Shown here: one piece after another, positions 34,512 through 43,752 of the stretch | How the letters are laid out: every line of letters starts with the position of its first letter | Position numbering within the stretch: position 1 is the first letter of the stretch | Assembly (NCBI GenBank): GCA_943361925.1 | Contig: CALRIT020000018.1 | Span: forward strand, 1 to 64,000 | Length of the DNA: 64,000 nt | From: CAISCU01 sp943361925 | GTDB lineage: Bacteria; Bacteroidota; Bacteroidia; UKL13-3 | Reading direction: 5' to 3' | Program-made: the position numbers and the translations under genes | The notes under the pieces: model-generated | Database searches by the model: none | Told to the model about the DNA's origin: nothing | The model's input: only the letters and a program-made list of their open reading frames with translations

Positions 34512-36350
34512 TTATTTGTCTATTCTTAATTTTTTAGACAAACTTGTTTTGTTATTAATGAGTAAAGAGTAAAAATAAATTCCTTGAGGTAGAGATTCAA
34601 TATTTACTTCACTTGTATATACACCAGGTTTTATTTGATCATGGTTTTCTGTATATACTAATTTCCCTAAACCATCATAGATATTTAACTTGATGTCTGC
34701 TTTTTCTATGATTTGAAAATTGATATTAACGAATTCTTTTGCAGGATTAGGATAAGCCGTAAACAAATGATTGTTTCTTTGAACATAATCATCTTCAAAA
34801 CCTGAAGGGATCCTTAAACGGATTTTATAATAACCACCATTTTTTGCTGTAATTGGTTTAGTTGCTGTTTTCCCATTGTTACTTTCTGCCTCTAAGTAGT
34901 ATTCGATTTCATCATCACCACTTAAACCGCTATTTAAAATATCTCCAATAAAATAACCAGATGAATCTGTTAAACTAACAGTTGTCCATGTTCCTTTATT
35001 TTGCCTGTAGATACATTTTGCAGTTTTAATACCACTTGTATTACTAATTTTAGCGATGATATGATACTTATCTAAATTAGCTTGAATACCATCAACAGAA
35101 GGGTGCCAAAATCTAATTGGGTTTTCTGCCGGAATTTGCATCGTAATACAATGGATTGCTCCTCCTAATGGAGATAAATCTCTGCTATCAATAGGTACAA
35201 TATTATAACCTGGTAATGTTCTATAAAAATATGACATGATACGTTCATGTTGTTCTTTATTACCGGTTTTTCCATCATAATATGAAGGGAAAATGAAACT
35301 ATTATTAACAGTTAATCCATTGATAAAATTTCTTGCATCGGCATCAATTTGTGTACATGATTTTCTGCTATGTTTCCCGGCATCATTGGTAGGATGTTCA
35401 ACTCTTAAAATTCTAAACGGTCTGTTATAGGTGCTCGTCATGTTTGAAATGGCTTGAAAGTTATCCTCAATTATTTGCCTGTCTTGTGCTGTAATTTCTG
35501 AAGGATATTGTGACATGATGATGGTTTGTTCATCAATCAGTTTTACGTATAAATCAATATGTCCAGTACCACCATCACATTCCAATGAAACCAGTTCTTT
35601 TAAATCAGGAGTTCCCAAAGTAGTTTTTAAAGTATCATAGATTGTTTGTGTTGACCATCCCAAAATATCTTGATTTTCCAAGGTTAGCCTATCACTGAAG
35701 AACATCTTACCAAATCCATCAGTCATTAAGTTTCCACCTTCTGCATTTAAAGAAGTTACATAATTTTCTTTGCCCATAATAGTGGCTAATTGTGCAGGAA
35801 AAATATCATCATTGTCTCTACCATCGTAGTATTTCATATCAGTGAATGAAATTGTATCCAAAGTGTTATTGTAGAAAGCCATTGGTCCATAATCACGTGT
35901 CCACCAATCATCACCTCTGGCAACCATAAATAGATAGTTGTATAAAGGTGTATTTCTATTATTCATAAAAGCTTTAACAGGAATGGTATCGATAGCTTTA
36001 TCAACCCTAATAATTACTAAACATTCTTTTTGGATAGCATCTGCCAACAATGCAGAAACCACGCCATATTCACTGCTTGTATCAGCTCCAGTTACATTGC
36101 CACTGTTATTATAATCAAACGACCAAGATATGGCCACCGCTTGAGATTCTTCAAACTCACCTGGCATCACGAAGGAAGAAGGGAATTTCTTGTTTAAACT
36201 TGATTTGAAAAGTTGAGTTCCTGCTCTTTCTTTACTTAGTTTTTTTTCAGCTTCAGTTCTTCCAACCGGTTTATGACCATTATATTTTTGTTGTGCGATT
36301 GTATTATTTGAATAAATCAATATAGCAACCAGTATGAGTAATTGTCTCAT
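34512..36350 (-). CDS. Secreted agmatine/peptidyl-arginine deiminase-family protein with T9SS sorting domain
   Basis: 612 residues. The signal peptide (ending NTIAQ) and a pro-region precede a Porphyromonas-type PAD / agmatine deiminase domain (about 55-420). The catalytic signatures are WWTRDYGPMAF (substrate-binding Asp), ECDGGTGHID (His-containing segment) and GGAIHC with the nucleophilic cysteine. An Ig-like spacer (about 425-510) and a type A T9SS C-terminal domain (YPNPAKEFVNI..., ending KLRIDK) follow. P. gingivalis PPAD has the same domain order and route. It should hydrolyse a guanidine group to a ureido group outside the cell, but whether the substrate is protein arginine, free agmatine or another guanidine cannot be told from sequence. 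It is divergent from a DDAH-like gene, with 29 nt between the starts. Confidence 0.88.
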   Translation of the reverse strand: MRQLLILVAILIYSNNTIAQQKYNGHKPVGRTEAEKKLSKERAGTQLFKSSLNKKFPSSFVMPGEFEESQAVAISWSFDYNNSGNVTGADTSSEYGVVSALLADAIQKECLVIIRVDKAIDTIPVKAFMNNRNTPLYNYLFMVARGDDWWTRDYGPMAFYNNTLDTISFTDMKYYDGRDNDDIFPAQLATIMGKENYVTSLNAEGGNLMTDGFGKMFFSDRLTLENQDILGWSTQTIYDTLKTTLGTPDLKELVSLECDGGTGHIDLYVKLIDEQTIIMSQYPSEITAQDRQIIEDNFQAISNMTSTYNRPFRILRVEHPTNDAGKHSRKSCTQIDADARNFINGLTVNNSFIFPSYYDGKTGNKEQHERIMSYFYRTLPGYNIVPIDSRDLSPLGGAIHCITMQIPAENPIRFWHPSVDGIQANLDKYHIIAKISNTSGIKTAKCIYRQNKGTWTTVSLTDSSGYFIGDILNSGLSGDDEIEYYLEAESNNGKTATKPITAKNGGYYKIRLRIPSGFEDDYVQRNNHLFTAYPNPAKEFVNINFQIIEKADIKLNIYDGLGKLVYTENHDQIKPGVYTSEVNIESLPQGIYFYSLLINNKTSLSKKLRIDK

Positions 36351-36379
36351 AAAACTTATGTTTGTTTTTTTTACAAGCT

Positions 36380-37300
36380 ATGTTACACGTACAAACTTTC
36401 CAAAGACTTTCAGATATTCAAGCAGATTTTAATGTTGAATGGTTTGAAAAACGCCTTGAACCTAAAAAAGTATTGATGTGTAGTCCTGATTATTTTGACA
36501 TAATAGATGTTAAAAATCCCTACATGCAGAGCCAAGCAGGAAAATTGAACAAGACAATTGCTATTCAACAATGGGAGCAATTGAAGTCGATATATGAGGA
36601 TTGGAAATCAAAAAATGTTATAGAAGATGTTGTGGTTATTCCCGGAGCTGAGGGTAGGGAAGACATGGTTTTTTGTGCCAATCAAAGTTTTCCTTTTTTG
36701 AATCTTCAAGATCAAAAATCAGTTTTCATGAGTAAAATGCGTCATGAAAGTCGACAATTAGAAGTTCCTTTTTTTGAGGGTTTTTATAAACAGAGAGATT
36801 ATCAAACCATCCATTTAAATAATACTGAACTTTTTGAAGGTATGGGTGATACAATTCCTCATCCTGGAAGAAAGTTGTTTTATGGTGGATATGGTCACCG
36901 CAGTAATGCTGATGCTTATTCGGAAATCATGGATTTGACCGGTTGTAGTATTGTTTTACTAGAACTGATAAATGAAAATTTCTATCATTTAGATACTTGT
37001 TTTGTGCCTCTTTCTGATAAAGCAGTTATGTTATGTCCGGATGCTTTTACAAAAGAAGGTTTACAAATTTTAAAGAAGTGTTTTGATGTTGTTTATGAAA
37101 TTCCTGCAGAGGAAGCATTAGCTACATTTTGTTTAAATGCACATGTTTTACCTGATGCTAAATTTGCTGTGTTGCAATCTGGAAGCAAATATGCAATGGA
37201 TGCTTTGCTTTCTGAATCATATGAGGTTTATGAAACAGAAACAGGTGAATTTATGAAATCGGGTGGTTCTGTTTTTTGTATGAAAATGATGATATATTAA
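36380..37300 (+). CDS. Dimethylarginine dimethylaminohydrolase / amidinotransferase-family protein
   Basis: 307 residues from the ATG at 36380; an in-frame TTG at 36362 is less likely. It belongs to the guanidine-modifying (pentein) superfamily: catalytic His in NFYHLDTCFVPL, nucleophilic Cys in GGSVFCMKM near the C-terminus, and acidic residues in EGREDMVFCAN. DDAH-type enzymes hydrolyse methylated arginine or arginine to citrulline. There is no signal peptide, so it acts in the cytoplasm. It is transcribed divergently from the secreted deiminase. The exact substrate cannot be assigned. Confidence 0.85.
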   Translation: MLHVQTFQRLSDIQADFNVEWFEKRLEPKKVLMCSPDYFDIIDVKNPYMQSQAGKLNKTIAIQQWEQLKSIYEDWKSKNVIEDVVVIPGAEGREDMVFCANQSFPFLNLQDQKSVFMSKMRHESRQLEVPFFEGFYKQRDYQTIHLNNTELFEGMGDTIPHPGRKLFYGGYGHRSNADAYSEIMDLTGCSIVLLELINENFYHLDTCFVPLSDKAVMLCPDAFTKEGLQILKKCFDVVYEIPAEEALATFCLNAHVLPDAKFAVLQSGSKYAMDALLSESYEVYETETGEFMKSGGSVFCMKMMIY

Positions 37301-37407
37301 TTCATTTAAACTTTTTATAATTTGTCATATATCATTTAAACCTGCTGTTTAGTAAATAATATCAGGTTTATTCCTTTTTTTTGATGAAGTTAATTTTTCA
37401 TTGATAC

Positions 37408-38169
37408 ATGATTAAAGAAAATAAGAGGAATATTTTATTCCTTGTTTTAGGTTCATTTTTTATTGCAAACGCAATTGTTGCCGAATTTATTGGGGTGAAG
37501 ATTTTTTCTTTGGAAAACACACTTGGTTTAAGTCCTTTCCACATGAATTTTTTAGGCAATGATTTTACATTTAATATGACTGCAGGTGTATTATTATGGC
37601 CTATTGTTTTTGTGATGACAGATATAATCAATGAATATTTTGGTAGTAGTGGTGTGAAACTTTTTAGTTACATAGCTGCTGCCTTAATTTCATACTCATT
37701 TATAGTAATTTTTGGTGCGATAAAACTTACTCCTGCCGATTTTTGGTTAGTAAAAGAAACCGGTTCTGGTAACTTAAACATGCAATTAGCTTATGAGAAT
37801 ATTTTCGGTCAGGGATTATGGATTATTATTGGAAGTTTAGTTGCATTTTTAGTGGGTCAAGTTATCGATGTTAGTGTTTTTCATTATGTAAAGAAGAAAA
37901 CTGGTGATAAGTATTTGTGGCTAAGATCAACTGGTTCTACCTTGGTTTCTCAGTTTATTGATAGTTTTGTAGTACTGTTAATTGCCTTTTACATCGGGGC
38001 TGGATGGGATTTGAAATTGGTTTTAGGTATTGGAATTGTAAACTATATTTATAAACTTACTGTAGCAGTTTTATTAACACCTTTATTATATGGAGTTCAT
38101 GCCATTATTGATGCATATTTAGGCAAAGAACTTGCTGTTGCAATGATGCGTGAAGCTGCAAAAGACTAG
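37408..38169 (+). CDS. yhhQ: Queuosine precursor transporter (YhhQ/VUT family)
   Basis: 253 residues with about six transmembrane helices. The sequence follows the VUT/YhhQ pattern: ANAIVAEFIGVKIF at the start, WPIVFVMTDIINEYFG, and the second half GQVIDVSVFHYVKKKTGDKYLWLRSTGSTLVSQFIDSFVV. The family imports queuine or pre-queuosine bases (preQ0/preQ1) for tRNA queuosine synthesis. No other queuosine gene is in the window. The 3' end overlaps the convergent gene by 4 nt. Confidence 0.9.
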   Translation: MIKENKRNILFLVLGSFFIANAIVAEFIGVKIFSLENTLGLSPFHMNFLGNDFTFNMTAGVLLWPIVFVMTDIINEYFGSSGVKLFSYIAAALISYSFIVIFGAIKLTPADFWLVKETGSGNLNMQLAYENIFGQGLWIIIGSLVAFLVGQVIDVSVFHYVKKKTGDKYLWLRSTGSTLVSQFIDSFVVLLIAFYIGAGWDLKLVLGIGIVNYIYKLTVAVLLTPLLYGVHAIIDAYLGKELAVAMMREAAKD

Positions 38170-38606
38170 GAAGTATGGTCTAAAATAATCAACCATTTTC
38201 CATTAATCTTTTTGAACCATAGAGTGAAATAACCTGATGGATTTCCATCATTATTTAGGATAGCCCATGATCCAACAACAATCGCATTTTGTTTATCTAC
38301 AAACTCAATTGATTTAATATCAAATTCGAGTTTACCCATTTTTTCTTTGTTAGAATAGGATTTTTTATAGTTATCATTAACTTTCTGCCAGCCATAACTG
38401 ACTCCTTTTTTGCTAACAAATCGTAGATCAGGACTATTCCAGTAAAACAACATAAAGCTATCTATTGAGCCATTATTCCATGCACTTTGTTGTTGTGATA
38501 ATACCTGTTTTATGGCTGCTTTTTCAGGATGATGATGTTTCTGAGCTTGAGTTATAGTGCCAACAAACACCATCATGGTTATTAGAATTAACTTTAGTTT
38601 TCTCAT
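38166..38606 (-). CDS. Exported SnoaL/DUF4440 (NTF2-like) protein
   Basis: 146 residues. The signal peptide (ending ITQAQ) is followed by a His-rich stretch (KHHHPEK) and an NTF2-like fold of DUF4440 type: KQVLSQQQSAWNNGSIDSFMLFYWNSPDLRFVS, then the closing strands YFTLWFKKINGKWLIILDHTS. Proteins of this class bind small molecules or act as accessory domains; no catalytic set is obvious. It starts 1 nt downstream of the GT39 gene's stop codon, so it is probably co-transcribed with it, and it overlaps the convergent yhhQ gene by 4 nt. Confidence 0.82.
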   Translation of the reverse strand: MRKLKLILITMMVFVGTITQAQKHHHPEKAAIKQVLSQQQSAWNNGSIDSFMLFYWNSPDLRFVSKKGVSYGWQKVNDNYKKSYSNKEKMGKLEFDIKSIEFVDKQNAIVVGSWAILNNDGNPSGYFTLWFKKINGKWLIILDHTS

Positions 38607-38607
38607 C

Positions 38608-40299
38608 TTAATTTGTTTCTACAAGATAAAGATAAGAGATTGTTTTATTTCTTTTATATGGATTGATAAATTCTAAACTTAGATTGGAAACAGGGTAGTT
38701 CTTAAAACTACTTATGTCCTTTATTTTTAATTTGCTTTTTAAATCAGTAAGTCCCTCTTCATTTGTCATGATAAACAGCTTTTTTGTTTGAGAAAATTTT
38801 AACAATGAATCCAGTTGATTTTCTTTTTGGATTTTTTGTTTCAGTTTAAAATCGCAGCTATACCAATAGTCTGTTTTATAAATATGAAGTGGTGCATTAT
38901 CGTGATTTTTATTCATATAATCTGCAATTTTCTCATTGGCCTGAAACTGAAATATTGATGGATATACTTGGGTATTAAGTATGAAATTACATACTGCCAT
39001 AAACAAAAAGCTACTCCAGATAATATTGGCTTTTCTGTTTTTATTAGAAAAAAAGAGTAAATCAAAATTGTAAATAAGTGCAACAACAATTATAGAATTA
39101 AATAGAAAAGGATTGTTTGGAAATGCCCATGCATTTAAATAAAACAGAACTGCACCTAAAATAATGAAAACAATAAATTGTAGGATTGCTATTCTTCTTA
39201 TTAGTAACATATCCTCTTTAAAATGATATATAAAATGAGAGAGAGTTATGGCTGCCAATGGATGAATAAAAAATGTATAATGTGGTAATTGGTATGATGA
39301 TAAACTCATAATAATAAATAGAATTAGAAATCCTCCTATGCTTGAAAATTCAGGTAAATAGCTGCGTAATTCTTTTTTTATGGTTTGATTAATAATTTTT
39401 ATAATAGCCAATAAATAAAGTATTGGCCAAGGCAAAAAACTCCATAAAAAGCTATGAACCAAAAACAAAGGTTCTGGATTGTTATCCCAATTGCTTGCAT
39501 GTGTAATTCTTCCGAAACTTTGAATCCAATAGTAAAATCTGATTCCTGAAGGACCTTTCAAACCATAAGCTTCTTTTTCAGGATGTAAATCAAATTGTAT
39601 ATATAGACCATATGACATTGGAAATAACAACAAAGCCAATAAAATAAATGCATAAATGAGTTTTATATCCAATAAGAGTTTTAATTTTTTGGTATAAATT
39701 AGGTTTACACCGATAATGACTACAGGTGCAATCAGTCCAATTGGACCTTTCGTCATCATTGCAAAAGCAATTCCAATTGTTCCTAGGTATAGATTTAGTG
39801 GCTTATTGAATTTAAAAAAAGAACTGAGCTGCCATAATGAAAATAATAAAAAGCCACATAACATGGTATCAGTTCTAACATCATGGCTCATCAGAAAAAA
39901 AGCCTGACTTGATGCAAATATGAGTACTGAATAAAATGCAATTGGAGTAGGGTAGTATAATCTAGTAAATTTAAAAAGTGAGAATAAACCTAGAATTGAA
40001 ATTAAAACTGAAGGCAATCGGTATGACCATTCATGTATACCAAAGATTTTAAAAGATAATACAGATGTCCAGAATAACATTGGAGGTTTATCAAGATAAT
40101 CAAGACCTCTGCAGTAAATCTCTAGATAACTTTTATTATAAAACATCTCCTTACTTATTGCTGCATACTGGCTAGCATCAATATCCATAAGGCTTAAGTG
40201 CATTCCTGAAAGAATAGTTATAAAAAATACTAGTACAAATACATATCTTTCATTAATTGGTTTATCCATGCCGTTAATAAAACTGTTTAACATTATCAT
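38608..40299 (-). CDS. Glycosyltransferase family 39 membrane protein (ArnT/PMT-like)
   Basis: 563 residues with about 11-12 transmembrane helices. The first periplasmic loop has the GT39 signature MDIDASQYAAISKEM, with the catalytic-type acidic residue, then GLDYLDKPPMLFW, as in ArnT-like lipid-A and polyprenyl-phosphate sugar transferases. Conserved MTKGPIGLIAP follows. The soluble tail (about 440-563) is periplasmic. It transfers a sugar from a lipid-phosphate donor to a lipid or protein acceptor at the inner membrane; donor and acceptor are unknown. Alternative Met starts exist at 40293 and 40269. Confidence 0.88.
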   Translation of the reverse strand: MIMLNSFINGMDKPINERYVFVLVFFITILSGMHLSLMDIDASQYAAISKEMFYNKSYLEIYCRGLDYLDKPPMLFWTSVLSFKIFGIHEWSYRLPSVLISILGLFSLFKFTRLYYPTPIAFYSVLIFASSQAFFLMSHDVRTDTMLCGFLLFSLWQLSSFFKFNKPLNLYLGTIGIAFAMMTKGPIGLIAPVVIIGVNLIYTKKLKLLLDIKLIYAFILLALLLFPMSYGLYIQFDLHPEKEAYGLKGPSGIRFYYWIQSFGRITHASNWDNNPEPLFLVHSFLWSFLPWPILYLLAIIKIINQTIKKELRSYLPEFSSIGGFLILFIIMSLSSYQLPHYTFFIHPLAAITLSHFIYHFKEDMLLIRRIAILQFIVFIILGAVLFYLNAWAFPNNPFLFNSIIVVALIYNFDLLFFSNKNRKANIIWSSFLFMAVCNFILNTQVYPSIFQFQANEKIADYMNKNHDNAPLHIYKTDYWYSCDFKLKQKIQKENQLDSLLKFSQTKKLFIMTNEEGLTDLKSKLKIKDISSFKNYPVSNLSLEFINPYKRNKTISYLYLVETN

Positions 40300-40310
40300 A
40301 TTTTAATTTA

Positions 40311-40343
40311 TTCGTTAAGAAATTGATTGTTTTCTTATTTTTG
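40311..40343 (+). promoter_or_regulatory. Candidate promoter of lysA
   Basis: TATTTTTG (40336-40343) fits the -7 TAnnTTTG box, with TTCG (one mismatch to TTTG) 21 nt upstream at 40311-40314. The box ends 4 nt before the ATG at 40348, which predicts a leaderless or nearly leaderless mRNA. Confidence 0.45.
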
Positions 40344-40347
40344 CACT

Positions 40348-41556
40348 ATGGATAGAAATCAACAATTACTTAAAGTAGCGGAAGAATTTGGTGCACCGGT
40401 TTATGTGTACGAAGCAGAGAAAATTATCAATCAATACAATAAACTAAAGAAAGCTTTTGCTCCTGTTGATGTTCAAATAAAGTATGCTTGTAAGGCATTA
40501 AATAATTCCGCTGTATTACGTTTATTAAAAAAGCAGGGTAGTGGATTAGATACGGTTTCTATCAATGAAGTTCAATTAGGATTAAGAGCAGGTTTTTCGC
40601 CAAATGAGATAATTTTTACTCCTAATTGTGTAAGCATTGAAGAGATTCAGGAAGCAGTAGAATTGGGTGTTCATATTAATATCGATAATATCTCGATTTT
40701 AGAGCAATTTGGTTCAATTTATGGAAATACAGTTCCATGTTGTATTCGTATTAATCCGCATATTTTAGCCGGTGGTAATAGCAAAATTTCAACAGGTCAT
40801 ATAGATTCTAAATTTGGTATTTCTGTTTATCAATTACGCCATGTGCTTAGAGTTGTAGAATCACAAAAGATTAAAGTGAATGGCCTACACATGCATACCG
40901 GTTCTGATATTTTAGACCCAGGTGTGTTTTTACAAGGAGCGGAAATTTTGTTTGATGCTGCCAGAGATTTCAAGGATTTAGAATTTCTTGATTTTGGAAG
41001 TGGATTTAAAGTGGCTTATAAAGAAGGTGATATCACTACTGATATTGAAGAGTTAGGTTCAGCTTTGGCAACTCGCTTTTTAGAGTTCTGCAAAGACTAT
41101 GGAAGAGAATTAGAATTATGGTTTGAACCAGGAAAGTTTTTAGTAAGTGAATCAGGATTTTTCTTAGTTAAAGTAAATGTACTTAAACAAACAACAGCAA
41201 CTGTTTTTGTTGGAGTTGATAGTGGTTTAAATCATTTAATCAGACCAATGTTATACGATTCTTATCATCACATAGAAAATATTTCAAATCTTGAGGGAAA
41301 ACAAAGAATTTATACAGTGGTAGGTTATATCTGTGAAACGGATACATTTGGTTGGGATAGAAAGTTAAATGAGGTAAGAGAAGGTGATATTCTCTGCTTT
41401 AGAAATGCTGGAGCCTACGGATTTACCATGAGTAGTAATTACAATGCAAGATTTCGTCCTGCAGAAGTTATGTTATACAATGGTCAAGCACATTTGATCC
41501 GTCAAAGGGAAACTTTTGAAGATTTGATAAAAAATGAAATTGAAATAAATTTATAA
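40348..41556 (+). CDS. lysA: Diaminopimelate decarboxylase
   Basis: 402 residues from the ATG at 40348; an in-frame start at 40327 lies inside the promoter-like sequence and is rejected. It catalyses the last step of lysine synthesis, meso-DAP to L-lysine, with PLP. The PLP lysine is Lys49 in IKYACKAL; GLHMHTGSD and ELWFEPGK bind the cofactor phosphate and substrate; the C-terminal barrel has the conserved cysteine motif CETDTFG and the GAYGFTMSSNYN segment. Length is normal. The next gene starts 1 nt after its stop codon. The dapB gene of the same pathway lies 2 kb downstream on the other strand. Confidence 0.95.
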   Translation: MDRNQQLLKVAEEFGAPVYVYEAEKIINQYNKLKKAFAPVDVQIKYACKALNNSAVLRLLKKQGSGLDTVSINEVQLGLRAGFSPNEIIFTPNCVSIEEIQEAVELGVHINIDNISILEQFGSIYGNTVPCCIRINPHILAGGNSKISTGHIDSKFGISVYQLRHVLRVVESQKIKVNGLHMHTGSDILDPGVFLQGAEILFDAARDFKDLEFLDFGSGFKVAYKEGDITTDIEELGSALATRFLEFCKDYGRELELWFEPGKFLVSESGFFLVKVNVLKQTTATVFVGVDSGLNHLIRPMLYDSYHHIENISNLEGKQRIYTVVGYICETDTFGWDRKLNEVREGDILCFRNAGAYGFTMSSNYNARFRPAEVMLYNGQAHLIRQRETFEDLIKNEIEINL

Positions 41557-41557
41557 T

Positions 41558-42076
41558 ATGGAAGCTCTTAAATTTCCGATAGGCAGATTCGTTTCGCCTG
41601 AAACTTTTAACCAGGAAATGATGGAAATGTATAAAGCCACCATTCAACATTTCCCAGATTTGTTAGAGGCTAAATTGAAACAATTGAATTCAACACAATT
41701 GAATGAAACCTATAGAGAAGGTTCATGGACTGTCAGGCAAGTTGTTCATCATTTAGCAGATAGTCACATGAATGCTTTTATTCGTTTTAAATTGGCTTTA
41801 AGTGAGGATAAGCCTGTAATTAAACCGTATTTGCAAGATGCTTTTGTAGAAATGGATGATGAGAAAGAATTTGATATTTTACCTTCATTATCAATCATCA
41901 GAGGTGTTCATGAAAGATGGATTAAATTATTAAATAGCATGAGTGAAAGTGATTTTGAACGTGCTTATATTCATCCTGAATACAATAAAGAATATAATTT
42001 GAAATTTGCTTTAGCACAATACGATTGGCACTGCAAAACACATTTAGGCCATATTCAGATTGTCTTAAGCAAATAA
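41558..42076 (+). CDS. DinB-superfamily putative metal-dependent hydrolase (YfiT-like)
   Basis: 172 residues. A four-helix DinB fold with the family's metal-binding histidines: His64/His65 in VRQVVHHLADSH and the C-terminal pair His158/His162 in WHCKTHLGH. It opens with the typical YfiT segment FPIGRFVSPE. Related proteins use Zn or Ni and some act as thiol (bacillithiol) S-transferases; the reaction here is unknown. It is co-transcribed with lysA (1-nt gap) and ends at a very strong terminator. Confidence 0.88.
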   Translation: MEALKFPIGRFVSPETFNQEMMEMYKATIQHFPDLLEAKLKQLNSTQLNETYREGSWTVRQVVHHLADSHMNAFIRFKLALSEDKPVIKPYLQDAFVEMDDEKEFDILPSLSIIRGVHERWIKLLNSMSESDFERAYIHPEYNKEYNLKFALAQYDWHCKTHLGHIQIVLSK

Positions 42077-42080
42077 GATA

Positions 42081-42138
42081 TAACACACAACAAAAAAGGG
42101 AATTTTCAATTGAAAATTCCCTTTTTTGTTGTGTGTTA
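42081..42138. terminator. 58-nt perfect palindromic bidirectional terminator
   Basis: Perfect 29-bp arms with no loop bases at the centre (CAATTG). The central GGGAATTTTC stem is flanked by an A-run and a T-run, so it works in both directions between the convergent DinB and lepB genes. Confidence 0.88.
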
Positions 42139-42144
42139 AAAGAG

Positions 42145-43662
42145 TTATTTTATCCCTCTGAACAACCTATTCCAACGGATATTTTTAAATAGGTTTTCAC
42201 CATCTTTATCCCAACTCATCCAAACAAATAATGCTTTCCCAACAATATTTGTTTCTGGAACAAATCCCCAAAAACGACTATCAGCACTATTATGGCGATT
42301 ATCACCCATCATAAAGTAGTAGTTATATTTGAAAGTATATGTTGTAATTTCTTTACCTCCTAAATAGAACTTACCATTTTTGGTTTCAAAATCAGGATTG
42401 TTTTCATAAACGCGAATTGCACGCTCATATAAAGGATAAGTAACACTATCAAGTTTGATTTCAGAACCGGCTTTAGGAACATATAATGGTCCAAAATAAT
42501 CTACATTCCATGTATTATTATCAATATGAGGGAATATACCATCTTGGTATACACCTCTGTCTTGTATAATAGAATCAACTGCCGAAATACCTCTTTCATT
42601 TTCAAAATCCTGTTTTGCTTTATAGGGCATAACGAATTCAAAATCAAGGTTTCCCCCGTGTACTTGTTTTCCTTCAGTTATATCATATTTTCTTCTGATT
42701 TTATGAAATCTTTCATCATCCCAACCATCTTGTTCATCTAATTTCACATAATAGTTTACTTGCATATTTTTAGGTTTATCTGCAGCAATACCATTCACAT
42801 AAACCTCTCCATGTATAACTTCTATACTATCACCTGAAATAGCTAAACAACGTTTAATATAATTCTCTTTTTTATCACTTGGTCTTCCATCTTCATACGG
42901 ATAATTAAACACAACAACATCATTATTTTTAATCGGACTAATGGCACTTAAGCGTTTGTAAGGCATCGACATCCAATCTAAATAAGAGTTTACAGAATCT
43001 GTTAAAGGAAGCGTATTGTGTGCAAAAGGAAAGGCTAATGGAGTCATTGGTAATCTTGTGCCAAAATGCATTTTACTAACAAAAAGAAAATCTCCAACCA
43101 ACAATGATTTCTCCATTGAAGGAGTAGGAATCGTATAAGCTTCAATAAAATAAGAACGAATAACAGTTGCAGCCAATGTTGCAAACCAAATTGCATCCGA
43201 CCATTCATAAGTCATTCTATTGTCTGGTTTACCAATTGCTAAAATTATAGCAACAACAACAATTCCTATACTAATGAAAATTGAAAAATATTGTTTGAAT
43301 AAGAATATGCTACCCAAAAGAATGAGTGCAGATAAAAACTTGTTTTCTTTTGAATCTTTTTCTTTGCCAATGATATTATTAAAGCTAAAGTATAATTTAT
43401 GTAAAGCGAATAGTAATACATATACTATAGGTGCTATAATTAAGGCCAATAGACCAGTGAAATAAAGAAGAATCAATGAACAACCATAAACAAAATTCAT
43501 AATTGCTGATGCATAACTAGCACCGGCACTGATGTATAATCCTGCAATGATTAAGTTTAACAAACACCAGATAATTGTAATTATCCATTGTTTTTTAGTG
43601 AATTCCTTAGGACTGGTAAAATAAAATTTGAAAGTTTCTGAAAGATTAAATGATTGTGTCAT
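42145..43662 (-). CDS. lepB: Signal peptidase I, long Bacteroidota type
   Basis: 505 residues from the ATG at 43662; an in-frame start at 43686 adds eight residues. It cleaves Sec signal peptides at the outer face of the inner membrane. The catalytic serine is in TIPTPSMEKSLL (Ser182) and the general-base lysine in NYIKRCLAISGD. MGDNRHNSADSRFWGFVP is the conserved C-terminal box. The N-terminal ~150 residues hold several extra membrane segments, and there is a long insertion between the lysine box and the C-terminal box, both usual in this phylum but absent from E. coli LepB. It is the last gene of the parA-parB-DUF5683-dapB run. Confidence 0.94.
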   Translation of the reverse strand: MTQSFNLSETFKFYFTSPKEFTKKQWIITIIWCLLNLIIAGLYISAGASYASAIMNFVYGCSLILLYFTGLLALIIAPIVYVLLFALHKLYFSFNNIIGKEKDSKENKFLSALILLGSIFLFKQYFSIFISIGIVVVAIILAIGKPDNRMTYEWSDAIWFATLAATVIRSYFIEAYTIPTPSMEKSLLVGDFLFVSKMHFGTRLPMTPLAFPFAHNTLPLTDSVNSYLDWMSMPYKRLSAISPIKNNDVVVFNYPYEDGRPSDKKENYIKRCLAISGDSIEVIHGEVYVNGIAADKPKNMQVNYYVKLDEQDGWDDERFHKIRRKYDITEGKQVHGGNLDFEFVMPYKAKQDFENERGISAVDSIIQDRGVYQDGIFPHIDNNTWNVDYFGPLYVPKAGSEIKLDSVTYPLYERAIRVYENNPDFETKNGKFYLGGKEITTYTFKYNYYFMMGDNRHNSADSRFWGFVPETNIVGKALFVWMSWDKDGENLFKNIRWNRLFRGIK

Positions 43663-43752
43663 CTGAAATGCTTTTGTTGAGGGCAAAATGCTAAAAAAAT
43701 GGTAAAAACTAATTTTAGTTTTGCTAAATGGTTGAAATTGAATGATAAAGTA

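Noticed and set aside
40327..40347. Upstream start of lysA
   Set aside because: It lies in a promoter-like TATTTTTG box, and the extra residues do not resemble LysA N-termini; the ATG at 40348 fits the family.
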